Origin: Bacillota bacterium
GTDB taxonomy: Bacteria; Bacillota; Bacilli; Paenibacillales; NBRC-103111
Assembly: GCA_023393235.1 (NCBI GenBank)
Contig: JAEWMH010000070.1
Coordinates: forward strand, 1-37,793
Reading direction: 5' to 3'
Length of the DNA stretch: 37,793 nt
This document shows positions 24,715 to 31,979 of the stretch, piece by piece. The position numbers were made by a program, and so were the translations under genes. The notes below the pieces were generated by a model. It was not told the origin of the DNA. It did no database searches and saw only the letters and a program-made list of their open reading frames with translations. Within the stretch, counting starts at the first letter, position 1. Each line of letters starts with the position of its first letter.

Positions 24715-25977
24715 ATGACATTGCAAAACAAAAGCATTATTGCCGACCCGGCGCTGGCTCCGGAAGGGCATCTGAAAATTGACTGGGTGGACGCCCACAT
24801 GCCGGTACTGAACAAAATCAAGGAGCAGTTCCAGAAGGAGCAGCCGTTTAAAGGCTTGAAGGTAGCCATTTCCCTTCATCTCGAAGCCAAAACCGCCTAT
24901 CTGGCCAAGGTGGTTCAGGCAGGCGGAGCGGATGTGACCATCACCGGCAGTAACCCCCTGTCCACACAGGATGATGTATGCGCAGCGCTGGTGGAGGACG
25001 GCATCCGGGTGTATGCCAAATACAATCCCTCTCCGGAGGAGTATAAGGCCCTTCTGATCAAAACCCTGGAGGAAAAGCCCGACCTGATCATTGACGACGG
25101 CGGGGATTTAGTGACCATTCTCCACAGCGAACGCCAGGATCTGCTGGCCCAGGTCCGGGGCGGCGCAGAGGAGACCACAACCGGCATTCTCCGGCTGAAG
25201 TCTCTGGAGAACGAGGGCAAACTGAAGTTCCCGATGGTGGCCGTGAATGATGCCTTCTGCAAATATTTGTTTGACAACCGTTACGGCACCGGCCAATCCG
25301 TATGGGATGGCATTAACCGTACCACCAATCTGGTGGTAGCGGGCAAAACAGTGGTTGTAGTCGGCTATGGCTGGTGCGGCAAGGGTGTCGCTATGCGGGC
25401 CAAGGGTCTGGGCGCCAAGGTTATCGTCACCGAAGTGGATGCCATTAAGGCCATTGAGGCGTATATGGACGGCTTCCAGGTGATGCCGATGGTGGAAGCG
25501 GCCAAGGAAGGCGATTTCTTCGTGACCGTAACCGGCAACCGGGATGTGATCCGGGGCGACCACTATGCGGTGATGAAGGATGGCGCGATTCTCTCCAATG
25601 CCGGTCACTTCGATGTAGAAGTGAACAAACCGGAGCTGGAAGCTTTGTCAACCTCCAAACGTACAGTCCGCAAGAATATCGAGGAATACAAGCTGAAGGA
25701 TGGACGCAGCATCTATCTGCTGGCTGAAGGCCGTCTGGTGAATCTGGCGGCGGGCGACGGTCACCCGGCGGAAATCATGGATATGACCTTTGCCCTTCAG
25801 GCGCTATCCCTGAAGTATGTCAATGACCAGTATCAAGCCATCGGCAATAAGGTGGTCAACGTGCCTTACGAACTGGATGAGCAGGTGGCCCGCTTCAAGC
25901 TGGCTTCCATGGGTCTGGCTATCGATGCCCTGACTGAGGAGCAAACCGCTTATTTGGCCGGATGGGCGGAGCATTAA
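24715..25977 (+). CDS. ahcY: Adenosylhomocysteinase (short, archaeal/Thermotoga-like type)
   Basis: A 420-residue enzyme that hydrolyses S-adenosylhomocysteine to adenosine and homocysteine, with bound NAD. Motifs are GGAEETTTG and NDAFCKYLFDNRYGTGQS (substrate and catalytic residues), the NAD-binding GYGWCGKGVAMRAKGLGAKV (about 218-237), SNAGHFDVE and the closing VNVPYELDEQVARFKL. The length and wording (NRYGTGQS, GYGWCGKG) match the shorter archaeal/Thermotoga-like subgroup rather than the roughly 470-residue type with an insertion. B. subtilis instead uses MtnN plus LuxS. Start ATG follows AAGGAGG. It follows bshC directly and ends in a strong terminator. Homocysteine could feed cysteine supply for bacillithiol; that link is inference. 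Confidence 0.93.
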   Translation: MTLQNKSIIADPALAPEGHLKIDWVDAHMPVLNKIKEQFQKEQPFKGLKVAISLHLEAKTAYLAKVVQAGGADVTITGSNPLSTQDDVCAALVEDGIRVYAKYNPSPEEYKALLIKTLEEKPDLIIDDGGDLVTILHSERQDLLAQVRGGAEETTTGILRLKSLENEGKLKFPMVAVNDAFCKYLFDNRYGTGQSVWDGINRTTNLVVAGKTVVVVGYGWCGKGVAMRAKGLGAKVIVTEVDAIKAIEAYMDGFQVMPMVEAAKEGDFFVTVTGNRDVIRGDHYAVMKDGAILSNAGHFDVEVNKPELEALSTSKRTVRKNIEEYKLKDGRSIYLLAEGRLVNLAAGDGHPAEIMDMTFALQALSLKYVNDQYQAIGNKVVNVPYELDEQVARFKLASMGLAIDALTEEQTAYLAGWAEH

Positions 25978-26007
25978 GCTTGAGCTGTCTCTCAAAATGA
26001 ATGAACC

Positions 26008-26047
26008 AGGCATCCCTTCCGTATGTATCCGGTAGGGATGCCTTTTT
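26008..26047 (+). terminator. Terminator after ahcY
   Basis: AGGCATCCCT, 16-nt loop, AGGGATGCCT: a perfect 10-bp stem, then TTTTT. Confidence 0.9.
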
Positions 26048-26144
26048 GTGTGGAATGCCAAGTAAAATAGAGGGCCAATTGCAACAAATTCCCTTTGCCG
26101 TTCGTTTGATGGATAACGGAGCCGCTCCGGACATTCCGGCAGCT

Positions 26145-26172
26145 TTGGCGGTTCCGGACAAATCCATATAAT
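26145..26172 (+). promoter_or_regulatory. Candidate promoter for the DUF4349 gene
   Basis: TTGGCG, 16-bp spacer, perfect TATAAT. The start codon follows about 25 bp after the -10. Confidence 0.55.
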
Positions 26173-26197
26173 TGACAGGATACAGGGGGAATCAGGT

Positions 26198-27304
26198 ATG
26201 AAATGGGGGAAAAGGATCGCGGCAGTATGGCTGGCGGCAGCGCTGGCCCTTGCTGGATGCTCTGCGGCGGATAAGAGTGAAAGCTCCACGGCAAGCAGTG
26301 AAAGCGGTTCATCAGCCATGATGAACAACTCGGCTGCTGATCAGATAGGGGCAACCAAAACCTCCGAGCAGGCAGACAAGGACAACAGCAAGGCAGCTCC
26401 GGCGGCCCAACCGGCCGGGCAGACCAATGCCGGCAGCCAAAGCAGCGGCTCAGGGGAGGAGAAGGGATCAGGCTTCTCCGGAATGGGGACTGACCAGGAG
26501 GGATTGAACCGCAAGCTGGTTTACAAGGCCAACCTGACCATGAAGGTGAAGAGCTACGCGGATGCACAGGCGGAGATCCGCAATCTGGTGACCCTCTCCG
26601 GCGGTTACATTCTTCAGTTTTCGGAGAACAGCACCAGCCGGGAGGAAGGCGGAAACTTCGTCCTGAAGATTCCGTCTACCGGCTTCTCTACCTTCCTGAA
26701 GGAGCTGGAGAAGATTCCGAATGAGGCTATTCAGCGCAATGTCCAGGCTCAAGACTTCTCCGAGGAGTATGTGGATCTGGAAGCCCAGCTGAAGGCGAAG
26801 CAGGTGGTAGAGGCTCGCTACCTGGAGTTTATGCAGAAGGCCACCCGGACAGAGGAACTGGTGCAATATACCAACGAGCTGGCCAAGATTCAGGAAGCCA
26901 TTGAAAGAATGAAGGGGCGTATGCGCTACATCGACTCGAATGTGGCCTTTTCCACAGTGGAAATCCGGCTTTATCAGCCGGGAAGCTCTCTGGATACCCA
27001 CAAATCCGATTCTGTATTCGGCCGTTCCCGGGACGCCATGTTCTCGTCGTTGGGATTCCTGGCAGGCTTTGGCCAAGGGCTGTTGGTTTTCCTCGCGGGA
27101 CTTATCCCCATTGCAGCCATCGGGCTGGTCATCGGTTCTCCACTGTGGATATTGCACAACAGAAACCGGAAAAAGCGCAGAGCGCAAGCGGAGGCTTATC
27201 CACAGAGGATGCAGTCTTATAAGGGCCGTTTGCCTGCGTCAGATGATCCGTTTCCGTCTGCACCTGTCGAGGATAAAGAGGAAACGGATGATAAAACGAC
27301 ATGA
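26198..27304 (+). CDS. DUF4349 membrane-anchored lipoprotein
   Basis: A 368-residue protein with a lipoprotein signal (LALAGC, Cys21). A low-complexity Ser/Ala/Gln linker (about 22-95) leads into a DUF4349 domain (about 100-265): LVYKANLTMKVKSYADAQAEI, GGYILQFSENSTS, VLKIPSTGFSTFLKEL and DLEAQLKAKQVVEARYLEFM, followed by a coiled coil and STVEIRLYQ. A transmembrane helix (about 285-315, GLLVFLAGLIPIAAIGLVIG) and a basic tail follow, so it is anchored at both ends. The DUF4349 family is widespread and of unknown function. The gene has its own promoter and is followed by a terminator at 27375. It separates bshC-ahcY from the dcw cluster. Confidence 0.85.
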   Translation: MKWGKRIAAVWLAAALALAGCSAADKSESSTASSESGSSAMMNNSAADQIGATKTSEQADKDNSKAAPAAQPAGQTNAGSQSSGSGEEKGSGFSGMGTDQEGLNRKLVYKANLTMKVKSYADAQAEIRNLVTLSGGYILQFSENSTSREEGGNFVLKIPSTGFSTFLKELEKIPNEAIQRNVQAQDFSEEYVDLEAQLKAKQVVEARYLEFMQKATRTEELVQYTNELAKIQEAIERMKGRMRYIDSNVAFSTVEIRLYQPGSSLDTHKSDSVFGRSRDAMFSSLGFLAGFGQGLLVFLAGLIPIAAIGLVIGSPLWILHNRNRKKRRAQAEAYPQRMQSYKGRLPASDDPFPSAPVEDKEETDDKTT

Positions 27305-27374
27305 TTTTCTAAAATTCATTCAAAGATTGACGTAATTGGTTGACTTCTGGCGAAATATATGAAATCTTTTTTTG

Positions 27375-27403
27375 AAATCCTGCTGATCCCAGCAGGATTT
27401 TTT
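27375..27403 (+). terminator. Terminator upstream of mraZ
   Basis: AAATCCTGCTG, ATCC, CAGCAGGATTTTTT. It isolates the dcw cluster from the DUF4349 gene. Confidence 0.85.
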
Positions 27404-27431
27404 GCACATGTGGAGAACTCTTTTAAAGGTG

Positions 27432-27466
27432 TGGTGGAAAGTGGGGCAAAGTGGGGATAAAGGGGG
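27432..27466 (+). promoter_or_regulatory. MraZ operator: four G-rich boxes at 10-bp spacing
   Basis: TGGTG (27432), TGGGG (27442), TGGGG (27452) and GGGGG (27462) are separated by exactly 5 bp each (gaaag, caaag, ataaa). E. coli MraZ binds TGGGN boxes with 5-nt spacers, so this fits an autoregulatory site. The last box is also the ribosome binding site of mraZ (ATG at 27474). Confidence 0.8.
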
Positions 27467-27473
27467 CGGAATT

Positions 27474-27905
27474 ATGTTTATGGGGGAATATCAACATGCC
27501 ATCGACGAAAAAGGCCGACTCACCATTCCCTCCAAATTCCGCGATGAGCTCGCCCCAACCTTTGTTATCACCAGAGGCCTGGACAAATGTCTGTTTGTAT
27601 ATCCGATGGAAGAGTGGAAAGTCCTGGAGCAGAAGCTTAAAGCGCTGCCCATGATGAAGGCGGAGGCCAGAGCCTTCAGCCGGATGTTTTTTTCCGGGGC
27701 CACCGAATGTGAGCTGGATAAACAGGGAAGGGTAAATATACCCAATAATCTCATTAACCATGCATTGCTGGAGAAGGATTGCGTCATTATCGGCGTATCG
27801 GGAAAAATTGAAATTTGGAGCAAGGCGGAGTGGGACCGCTATTCCCAGGCCTCCGAGGACTCCTTTAACGAAATAGCGGAAACGCTGATTGATTTTAACT
27901 TCTAG
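27474..27905 (+). CDS. mraZ: Transcriptional regulator MraZ
   Basis: A 143-residue protein, the standard length, from ATG 27474 (MFMGEYQHAIDEKGR is the canonical start); the frame is open to 27402, but that part overlaps the operator. It has two AbrB-like (SpoVT/MazE fold) repeats: DEKGRLTIPSKFRDEL (about 11-26) and DKQGRVNIPNNLINHALL (about 82-99). MraZ forms ring oligomers that bind repeats upstream of its own promoter and control the dcw cluster. The phased G-rich boxes lie directly in front of it. The rsmH ribosome site overlaps its stop codon. Confidence 0.96.
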   Translation: MFMGEYQHAIDEKGRLTIPSKFRDELAPTFVITRGLDKCLFVYPMEEWKVLEQKLKALPMMKAEARAFSRMFFSGATECELDKQGRVNIPNNLINHALLEKDCVIIGVSGKIEIWSKAEWDRYSQASEDSFNEIAETLIDFNF

Positions 27906-27920
27906 GAGGTTATACACATC

Positions 27921-28877
27921 TTGTTTCATCATATTACCGTTTTGAAGGAAGAGGCTGTGGAGGGGCTTGCCATCAAGCCGGACGGCATCTATGTCGATTG
28001 CACCTTGGGCGGAGCCGGCCACAGTGAGCGGATTGCGGCACAGCTGGGAGCCGGTGGACGGCTGATCGGCCTGGACCAGGATGATGCGGCGTTGGCTTTT
28101 GCCGGGGAGAAGCTGTCGCCCTACGGAGATAAGGTTACCCTGGTGAAAACGAATTTCCGCCACATCCGGCAGGCTCTGGAGAAGGCGGGGGTTCCGCTGT
28201 CTGCGGAGGGAGTGCCCCAGGTGGACGGCATTCTGCTGGACTTGGGGGTGTCCTCGCCCCAACTGGATGATGCGGAGCGGGGCTTCAGCTATCATCAGGA
28301 TGCGGAGCTGGACATGCGTATGGACCAAACCGCGCCTCTCACAGCCCGTCAGTTGGTGAATGAATGGCCGGAAGCGGAGCTGGCACGGATTCTGTTCGAA
28401 TACGGGGAAGAGAAATTCGCCAGGAGAATTGCCTCTGTGATCGTGAAGGCCCGGGAGAAGGCTCCTGTGGAAACCACCGGCCAGCTGGCCGAACTGATTA
28501 AGGAAGGGATTCCCGCGGCAGCCAGACGGACAGGGGGCCATCCCGCCAAACGCAGCTTTCAGGCGATCCGCATTGCCGTCAACGACGAGCTGGGTGCGCT
28601 GGAGGATGTGCTGGAGCAGGGGATTGAATGCTTGAAGCCCGGCGGAAGAATTTCGGTCATCACCTTCCATTCCCTGGAGGACCGGATCGTGAAACAAGCA
28701 TTCGCCGGACATATCGAGTCCTGCACCTGCCCGCCGGATTTCCCCATCTGCGTGTGCGGCCGGCAATCTACGCTGAGGCTGGTCAACCGCAAGCCTATCG
28801 TGCCGGGGGACAATGAGCTGGAAGTAAACCAGAGGGCCCGCTCCTCCAAGCTGCGCATAGCCGAGAAGCTGGGATAA
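27921..28877 (+). CDS. rsmH: 16S rRNA (cytosine1402-N4)-methyltransferase RsmH
   Basis: A 318-residue protein (also called MraW) that methylates N4 of C1402 in 16S rRNA with SAM. Motifs are HITVLKEEAVEGL at the N-terminus, the SAM loop VDCTLGGAGHSERI (about 24-37), DGILLDLGVSSPQLDDAERGFSY (about 98-120), AVNDELGALEDVL, SVITFHSLEDRIVK, and a C-terminal block with Cys (CTCPPDFPICVCG). The start is TTG at 27921 with AGGAGG 10-11 nt upstream at the mraZ stop. Second gene of the dcw operon. Confidence 0.96.
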   Translation: MFHHITVLKEEAVEGLAIKPDGIYVDCTLGGAGHSERIAAQLGAGGRLIGLDQDDAALAFAGEKLSPYGDKVTLVKTNFRHIRQALEKAGVPLSAEGVPQVDGILLDLGVSSPQLDDAERGFSYHQDAELDMRMDQTAPLTARQLVNEWPEAELARILFEYGEEKFARRIASVIVKAREKAPVETTGQLAELIKEGIPAAARRTGGHPAKRSFQAIRIAVNDELGALEDVLEQGIECLKPGGRISVITFHSLEDRIVKQAFAGHIESCTCPPDFPICVCGRQSTLRLVNRKPIVPGDNELEVNQRARSSKLRIAEKLG

Positions 28878-28947
28878 ATCCGTCTGTCGCATAGATCAAG
28901 CACCGTTCGATATTATCGAGTGAGAACCTGATGAAGGATGTGTAAAA

Positions 28948-29364
28948 ATGGCAGCTTACATACGTGGGAATTTGGCAGTCGAGGAGAGACAAAACTCCCC
29001 GGAACGTGTTAAAATCAAGGAAACCCGCAGGGTGGTATACCGGACAAGCCGCCTTCCGACACAGGAGAAGCTTCTGTACTTGTTTACGGTGCTGCTTTGT
29101 GCTTTGGTGGCAGGCGTCGTCATATGGCGGTATGCGCAAATTTATCAGATGAATACCCGGATTCAGAATGTGGAAAGGGAAATTTCCCGGCTGGAAGCTG
29201 ACAATAATGCCCTGAAGGAAAAGCTGTCGAAAATGATAGACCCTTCCCAGTATATGGACGAAGCGGCGAAGAAGGGGCTTGTGCGGATTCAAGAGGACAA
29301 CTTCGTCCGTGTGCCGGGTGAAGTAAAAACCCAGCAGGGTGCATCGGCTGCGGGTAAGCCATAA
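28948..29364 (+). CDS. ftsL: Cell division protein FtsL
   Basis: A 138-residue bitopic membrane protein. It has a basic cytoplasmic N-terminus of about 45 residues, a single membrane helix LLYLFTVLLCALVAGVVIW (about 47-65), then an extracytoplasmic leucine-zipper coiled coil (MNTRIQNVEREISRLEADNNALKEKL, about 72-97) ending in a conserved DPSQYMDEAAKKGLV segment. It acts at the septum with DivIC/FtsB and DivIB/FtsQ to activate FtsW and PBP2B. Identification rests on topology, size and its place between rsmH and pbpB, since the family is poorly conserved. A short hairpin (29411-29439) lies between it and the next gene. Confidence 0.9.
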   Translation: MAAYIRGNLAVEERQNSPERVKIKETRRVVYRTSRLPTQEKLLYLFTVLLCALVAGVVIWRYAQIYQMNTRIQNVEREISRLEADNNALKEKLSKMIDPSQYMDEAAKKGLVRIQEDNFVRVPGEVKTQQGASAAGKP

Positions 29365-29410
29365 AGGAAAGAACCACGCTGCTTTCATTCAAGATTATGC
29401 TGTTCTCCCC

Positions 29411-29439
29411 ATCCGGCTAGCCCCTTGTGTGAGCCGGAT
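29411..29439 (+). promoter_or_regulatory. Hairpin between ftsL and pbpB
   Basis: ATCCGGCT and AGCCGGAT form an 8-bp stem with a 13-nt loop. No T run follows, so termination is unlikely; it may be an mRNA processing or stability element. Confidence 0.45.
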
Positions 29440-29471
29440 GACTAATTACATATGATAAGCAGGGTGAAAAC

Positions 29472-31877
29472 ATGGAGAAGCTAACGCGTAGCCGTTCATT
29501 GGTTATCGGCCTGTTTTTTACCCTTTTTTTTCTTGGGCTGATTGTCAAGATTTATTGGGTACAGGTGATTGACCACGAGTGGCTGCTGGAAAGGGCCGAG
29601 AAAAAATGGCAGGAATCCAAGACTATTCCGGCTCAGCGGGGAACGATTTCGGACCGCAACGGCAAAATTCTGGCGGAGGACGGCATCGCTTACATCGTGA
29701 CGCTGAATCCCCAGGTGATCAAAACCAAGGGGCTGGAACGGGATATTTCCCAGGGACTGTCGGCGGTATTGGCTACAAGCAGCGATCCTGCGGCAACGGC
29801 CAAGCTGGAGAGCAAAATCTATGAGATGGCTACCCGCAAAAGGCCCAACAGCGAAGAAATGATGATGGCGGTGGAGGTTCAAAGTGAGGGCTACAAGATC
29901 GATTCGGAAACCAAGGAAAAGGTTGACGCGCTGATCGAACAGCTTAAGCTTAAGATCGAGCTGAGAAATAAAGAAACGGAAGGCAAAAAGCTGGATACCA
30001 AGGATGTGGGGATTTACCTCACCGAGACGGACCGGCGGGCTTACCCGTTCAACAATTCGGCCTCCCACGTGTTGGGATATATGGACAAGTGGGGAAAACC
30101 CGGCGGCTACGGACTGGAATACTCTCTGAACGATCTGCTCCAGGGCTCCCCCGGCAGGCTGGAGAAGGAAAGCGACCGGAAAGGGGTGGAAATCCCCAAC
30201 GGCAAAATGTCCTACACCGCCCCCGTTAACGGGAAAAATGTGGTTCTGACTCTGGATCAGACCATCCAGTATTATGTTGAAAGCGCCATCCGTCAGGTAT
30301 ATGAAAAATGGAACCCACGGGGAGTGACGGCCATCGCCGCCAACCCCAAAACCGGGGAAATTCTGGCCATGGCCAATGCGCCCGATTATAATCCCAACAA
30401 ATATTGGGAGTCGGCCTCCAATCCCTCCGTGTTCAATAACAATGCCGTGTCCTATGCGTATGAACCCGGCTCCACCTTCAAGCTGATTCCCCTGTCGGGA
30501 GCGGTGGAGGAAAAGCTGTTCAACCCCAACGACACCTACCAGTCGGGGAGCATTGTGGTGGATGACCGCCGTCTGCATGACCATAATATTGTCGGCTGGG
30601 GCAAAATTTCCTATATGGAGGGGCTGCTCCGCTCCAGTAATGTGGCCTTTGTCAAGCTGGGTATCGAGAAATTGGGCCAACAAAAGCTCGGCCAGTATAT
30701 TACCAATTTCGGCTTTGGCTCTCCGACGGGAATTGATCTGCCTGGGGAAGCCTCCGGTGTGGTAAAAATGAAGTATAAATCGGAATTCGCCACCTCTACC
30801 TACGGGCAAGGGCTCACCGTTACCGCCATTCAGCAGCTGGCTTCCTACGGGGCTATCGCCAACGGCGGCAAGCTGATGAAGCCGTATATTATTAAAGAAA
30901 TCCTCGATCCCGTTACGAATGAGCCGGTTCAGGTCAATACTCCCACCATGGTGCGGCAGGTAGTTTCCGAGGCAACAGCCAAGGAAGTAGGCCTGGATTT
31001 GGAGCAGGTAGTATCCAACCGGGAAATGGGCACAGGCTGGCGGGCGTATATCGACGGTTACCGGATCGCCGGCAAAACCGGCACCGCCAACATCGTTATT
31101 CCCGGGGAGAAGGGGTATGCCGACGGCAAATGGCTGATTACCTTCGCCGGATTTGCCCCGGTGGATGATCCCAAGATTGTGGTGGTTATCGTCGCCGACG
31201 TGCCTGATTTGAAGAAGGATTATCACCTGGGTGGCGAGGTGGCATCCCCTGCTTTCAAGGAGATCATCTCCCAATCGCTAAGCTATCTGGGGGTGACCTC
31301 CGAAGCCAGCGCAGCCCAGATGGCCAAGATGGAAACTCTTTCGCCGGTGCCTAATGTGTTGGGGATGGCCGTCTCAGCCGCCAAAACCACCTTGAACCAG
31401 GCCGGGCTTAAGGCCGAGGTTATCGGCTCCGGAGGAGATGTTCTGAAGCAGATTCCGCTGCCCGATACGAAAATCTCCAGTACCCAGCGGGTGTATCTTA
31501 TGACCCAGGAGGAGGAGACAGCCAATATTCCCAACCTGGCTGGCAAGTCCCTGCGCGATGCGCTGGAGGTTTGTTCCTTAACCGACCTGAAGTGCAAGAC
31601 GGAAGGGGAGGGGTATGTAGTCGGCCAGACGGTTACGGGGGATGAGAATAACCGGGAGCTGCTGCTCACCCTGAAGCCGGGTTCGGACGGGGCTGAGCCG
31701 GAAGCGGCGGAACATTCTGCCGCGCCTTCACCAAGCGGCAAGGCCAAGGCTACTCCCAGCCCTTCGGGCAAAGCAGCGACGCCAACGCCTACGCCAAAGT
31801 CAACACCTTCCGGGAAGCCGGCGGGAGCGGCATCCTCTTCACCGACTCCGCCGCCGCAGATGTCCCAAAAGCCTTAA
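29472..31877 (+). CDS. pbpB: Division transpeptidase PBP2B-like, with two PASTA domains and a Pro/Ser/Thr-rich tail
   Basis: An 801-residue class B penicillin-binding protein. The N-terminal membrane helix is at about residues 9-30. A PBP-dimer domain with AQRGTISDRNGKILA (54-68) and YPFNNSASHVLGY follows. The transpeptidase domain has SxxK S334-TF-K337, SSN 388-390 and KTG 535-537. Two PASTA domains (about 625-678 and 684-736) follow, then a low-complexity tail of about 65 residues rich in Pro, Ser, Thr, Lys and Ala. It crosslinks septal peptidoglycan in the FtsW divisome. It is longer than B. subtilis PbpB (about 716), chiefly because of the tail. The order ftsL-pbpB-spoVD is standard for spore formers. 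The SD is AGGGTG before the ATG. Confidence 0.93.
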   Translation: MEKLTRSRSLVIGLFFTLFFLGLIVKIYWVQVIDHEWLLERAEKKWQESKTIPAQRGTISDRNGKILAEDGIAYIVTLNPQVIKTKGLERDISQGLSAVLATSSDPAATAKLESKIYEMATRKRPNSEEMMMAVEVQSEGYKIDSETKEKVDALIEQLKLKIELRNKETEGKKLDTKDVGIYLTETDRRAYPFNNSASHVLGYMDKWGKPGGYGLEYSLNDLLQGSPGRLEKESDRKGVEIPNGKMSYTAPVNGKNVVLTLDQTIQYYVESAIRQVYEKWNPRGVTAIAANPKTGEILAMANAPDYNPNKYWESASNPSVFNNNAVSYAYEPGSTFKLIPLSGAVEEKLFNPNDTYQSGSIVVDDRRLHDHNIVGWGKISYMEGLLRSSNVAFVKLGIEKLGQQKLGQYITNFGFGSPTGIDLPGEASGVVKMKYKSEFATSTYGQGLTVTAIQQLASYGAIANGGKLMKPYIIKEILDPVTNEPVQVNTPTMVRQVVSEATAKEVGLDLEQVVSNREMGTGWRAYIDGYRIAGKTGTANIVIPGEKGYADGKWLITFAGFAPVDDPKIVVVIVADVPDLKKDYHLGGEVASPAFKEIISQSLSYLGVTSEASAAQMAKMETLSPVPNVLGMAVSAAKTTLNQAGLKAEVIGSGGDVLKQIPLPDTKISSTQRVYLMTQEEETANIPNLAGKSLRDALEVCSLTDLKCKTEGEGYVVGQTVTGDENNRELLLTLKPGSDGAEPEAAEHSAAPSPSGKAKATPSPSGKAATPTPTPKSTPSGKPAGAASSSPTPPPQMSQKP

Positions 31878-31979
31878 TATACCAAAGTACCTCCCGCACG
31901 AGCTTGTTCTAACCCCTGTTTGTCCCGAATAGTCATGAATTGTACGAGTCTGACTATTTGCGAATGGGGGAGAGCGCCC

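Noticed and set aside
29496..31274. 592-residue open frame on the minus strand opposite pbpB
   Set aside because: It lies fully inside the strongly supported PBP gene; a shadow of its codon bias with no domain and no ribosome site. The same applies to 27423-28892 and 402-1517.
31920..31979. Longer SpoVD from the TTG at 31920
   Set aside because: No ribosome site there; GTG 31980 has GGGGGAG at 7 nt and gives the usual RVSNVT start.
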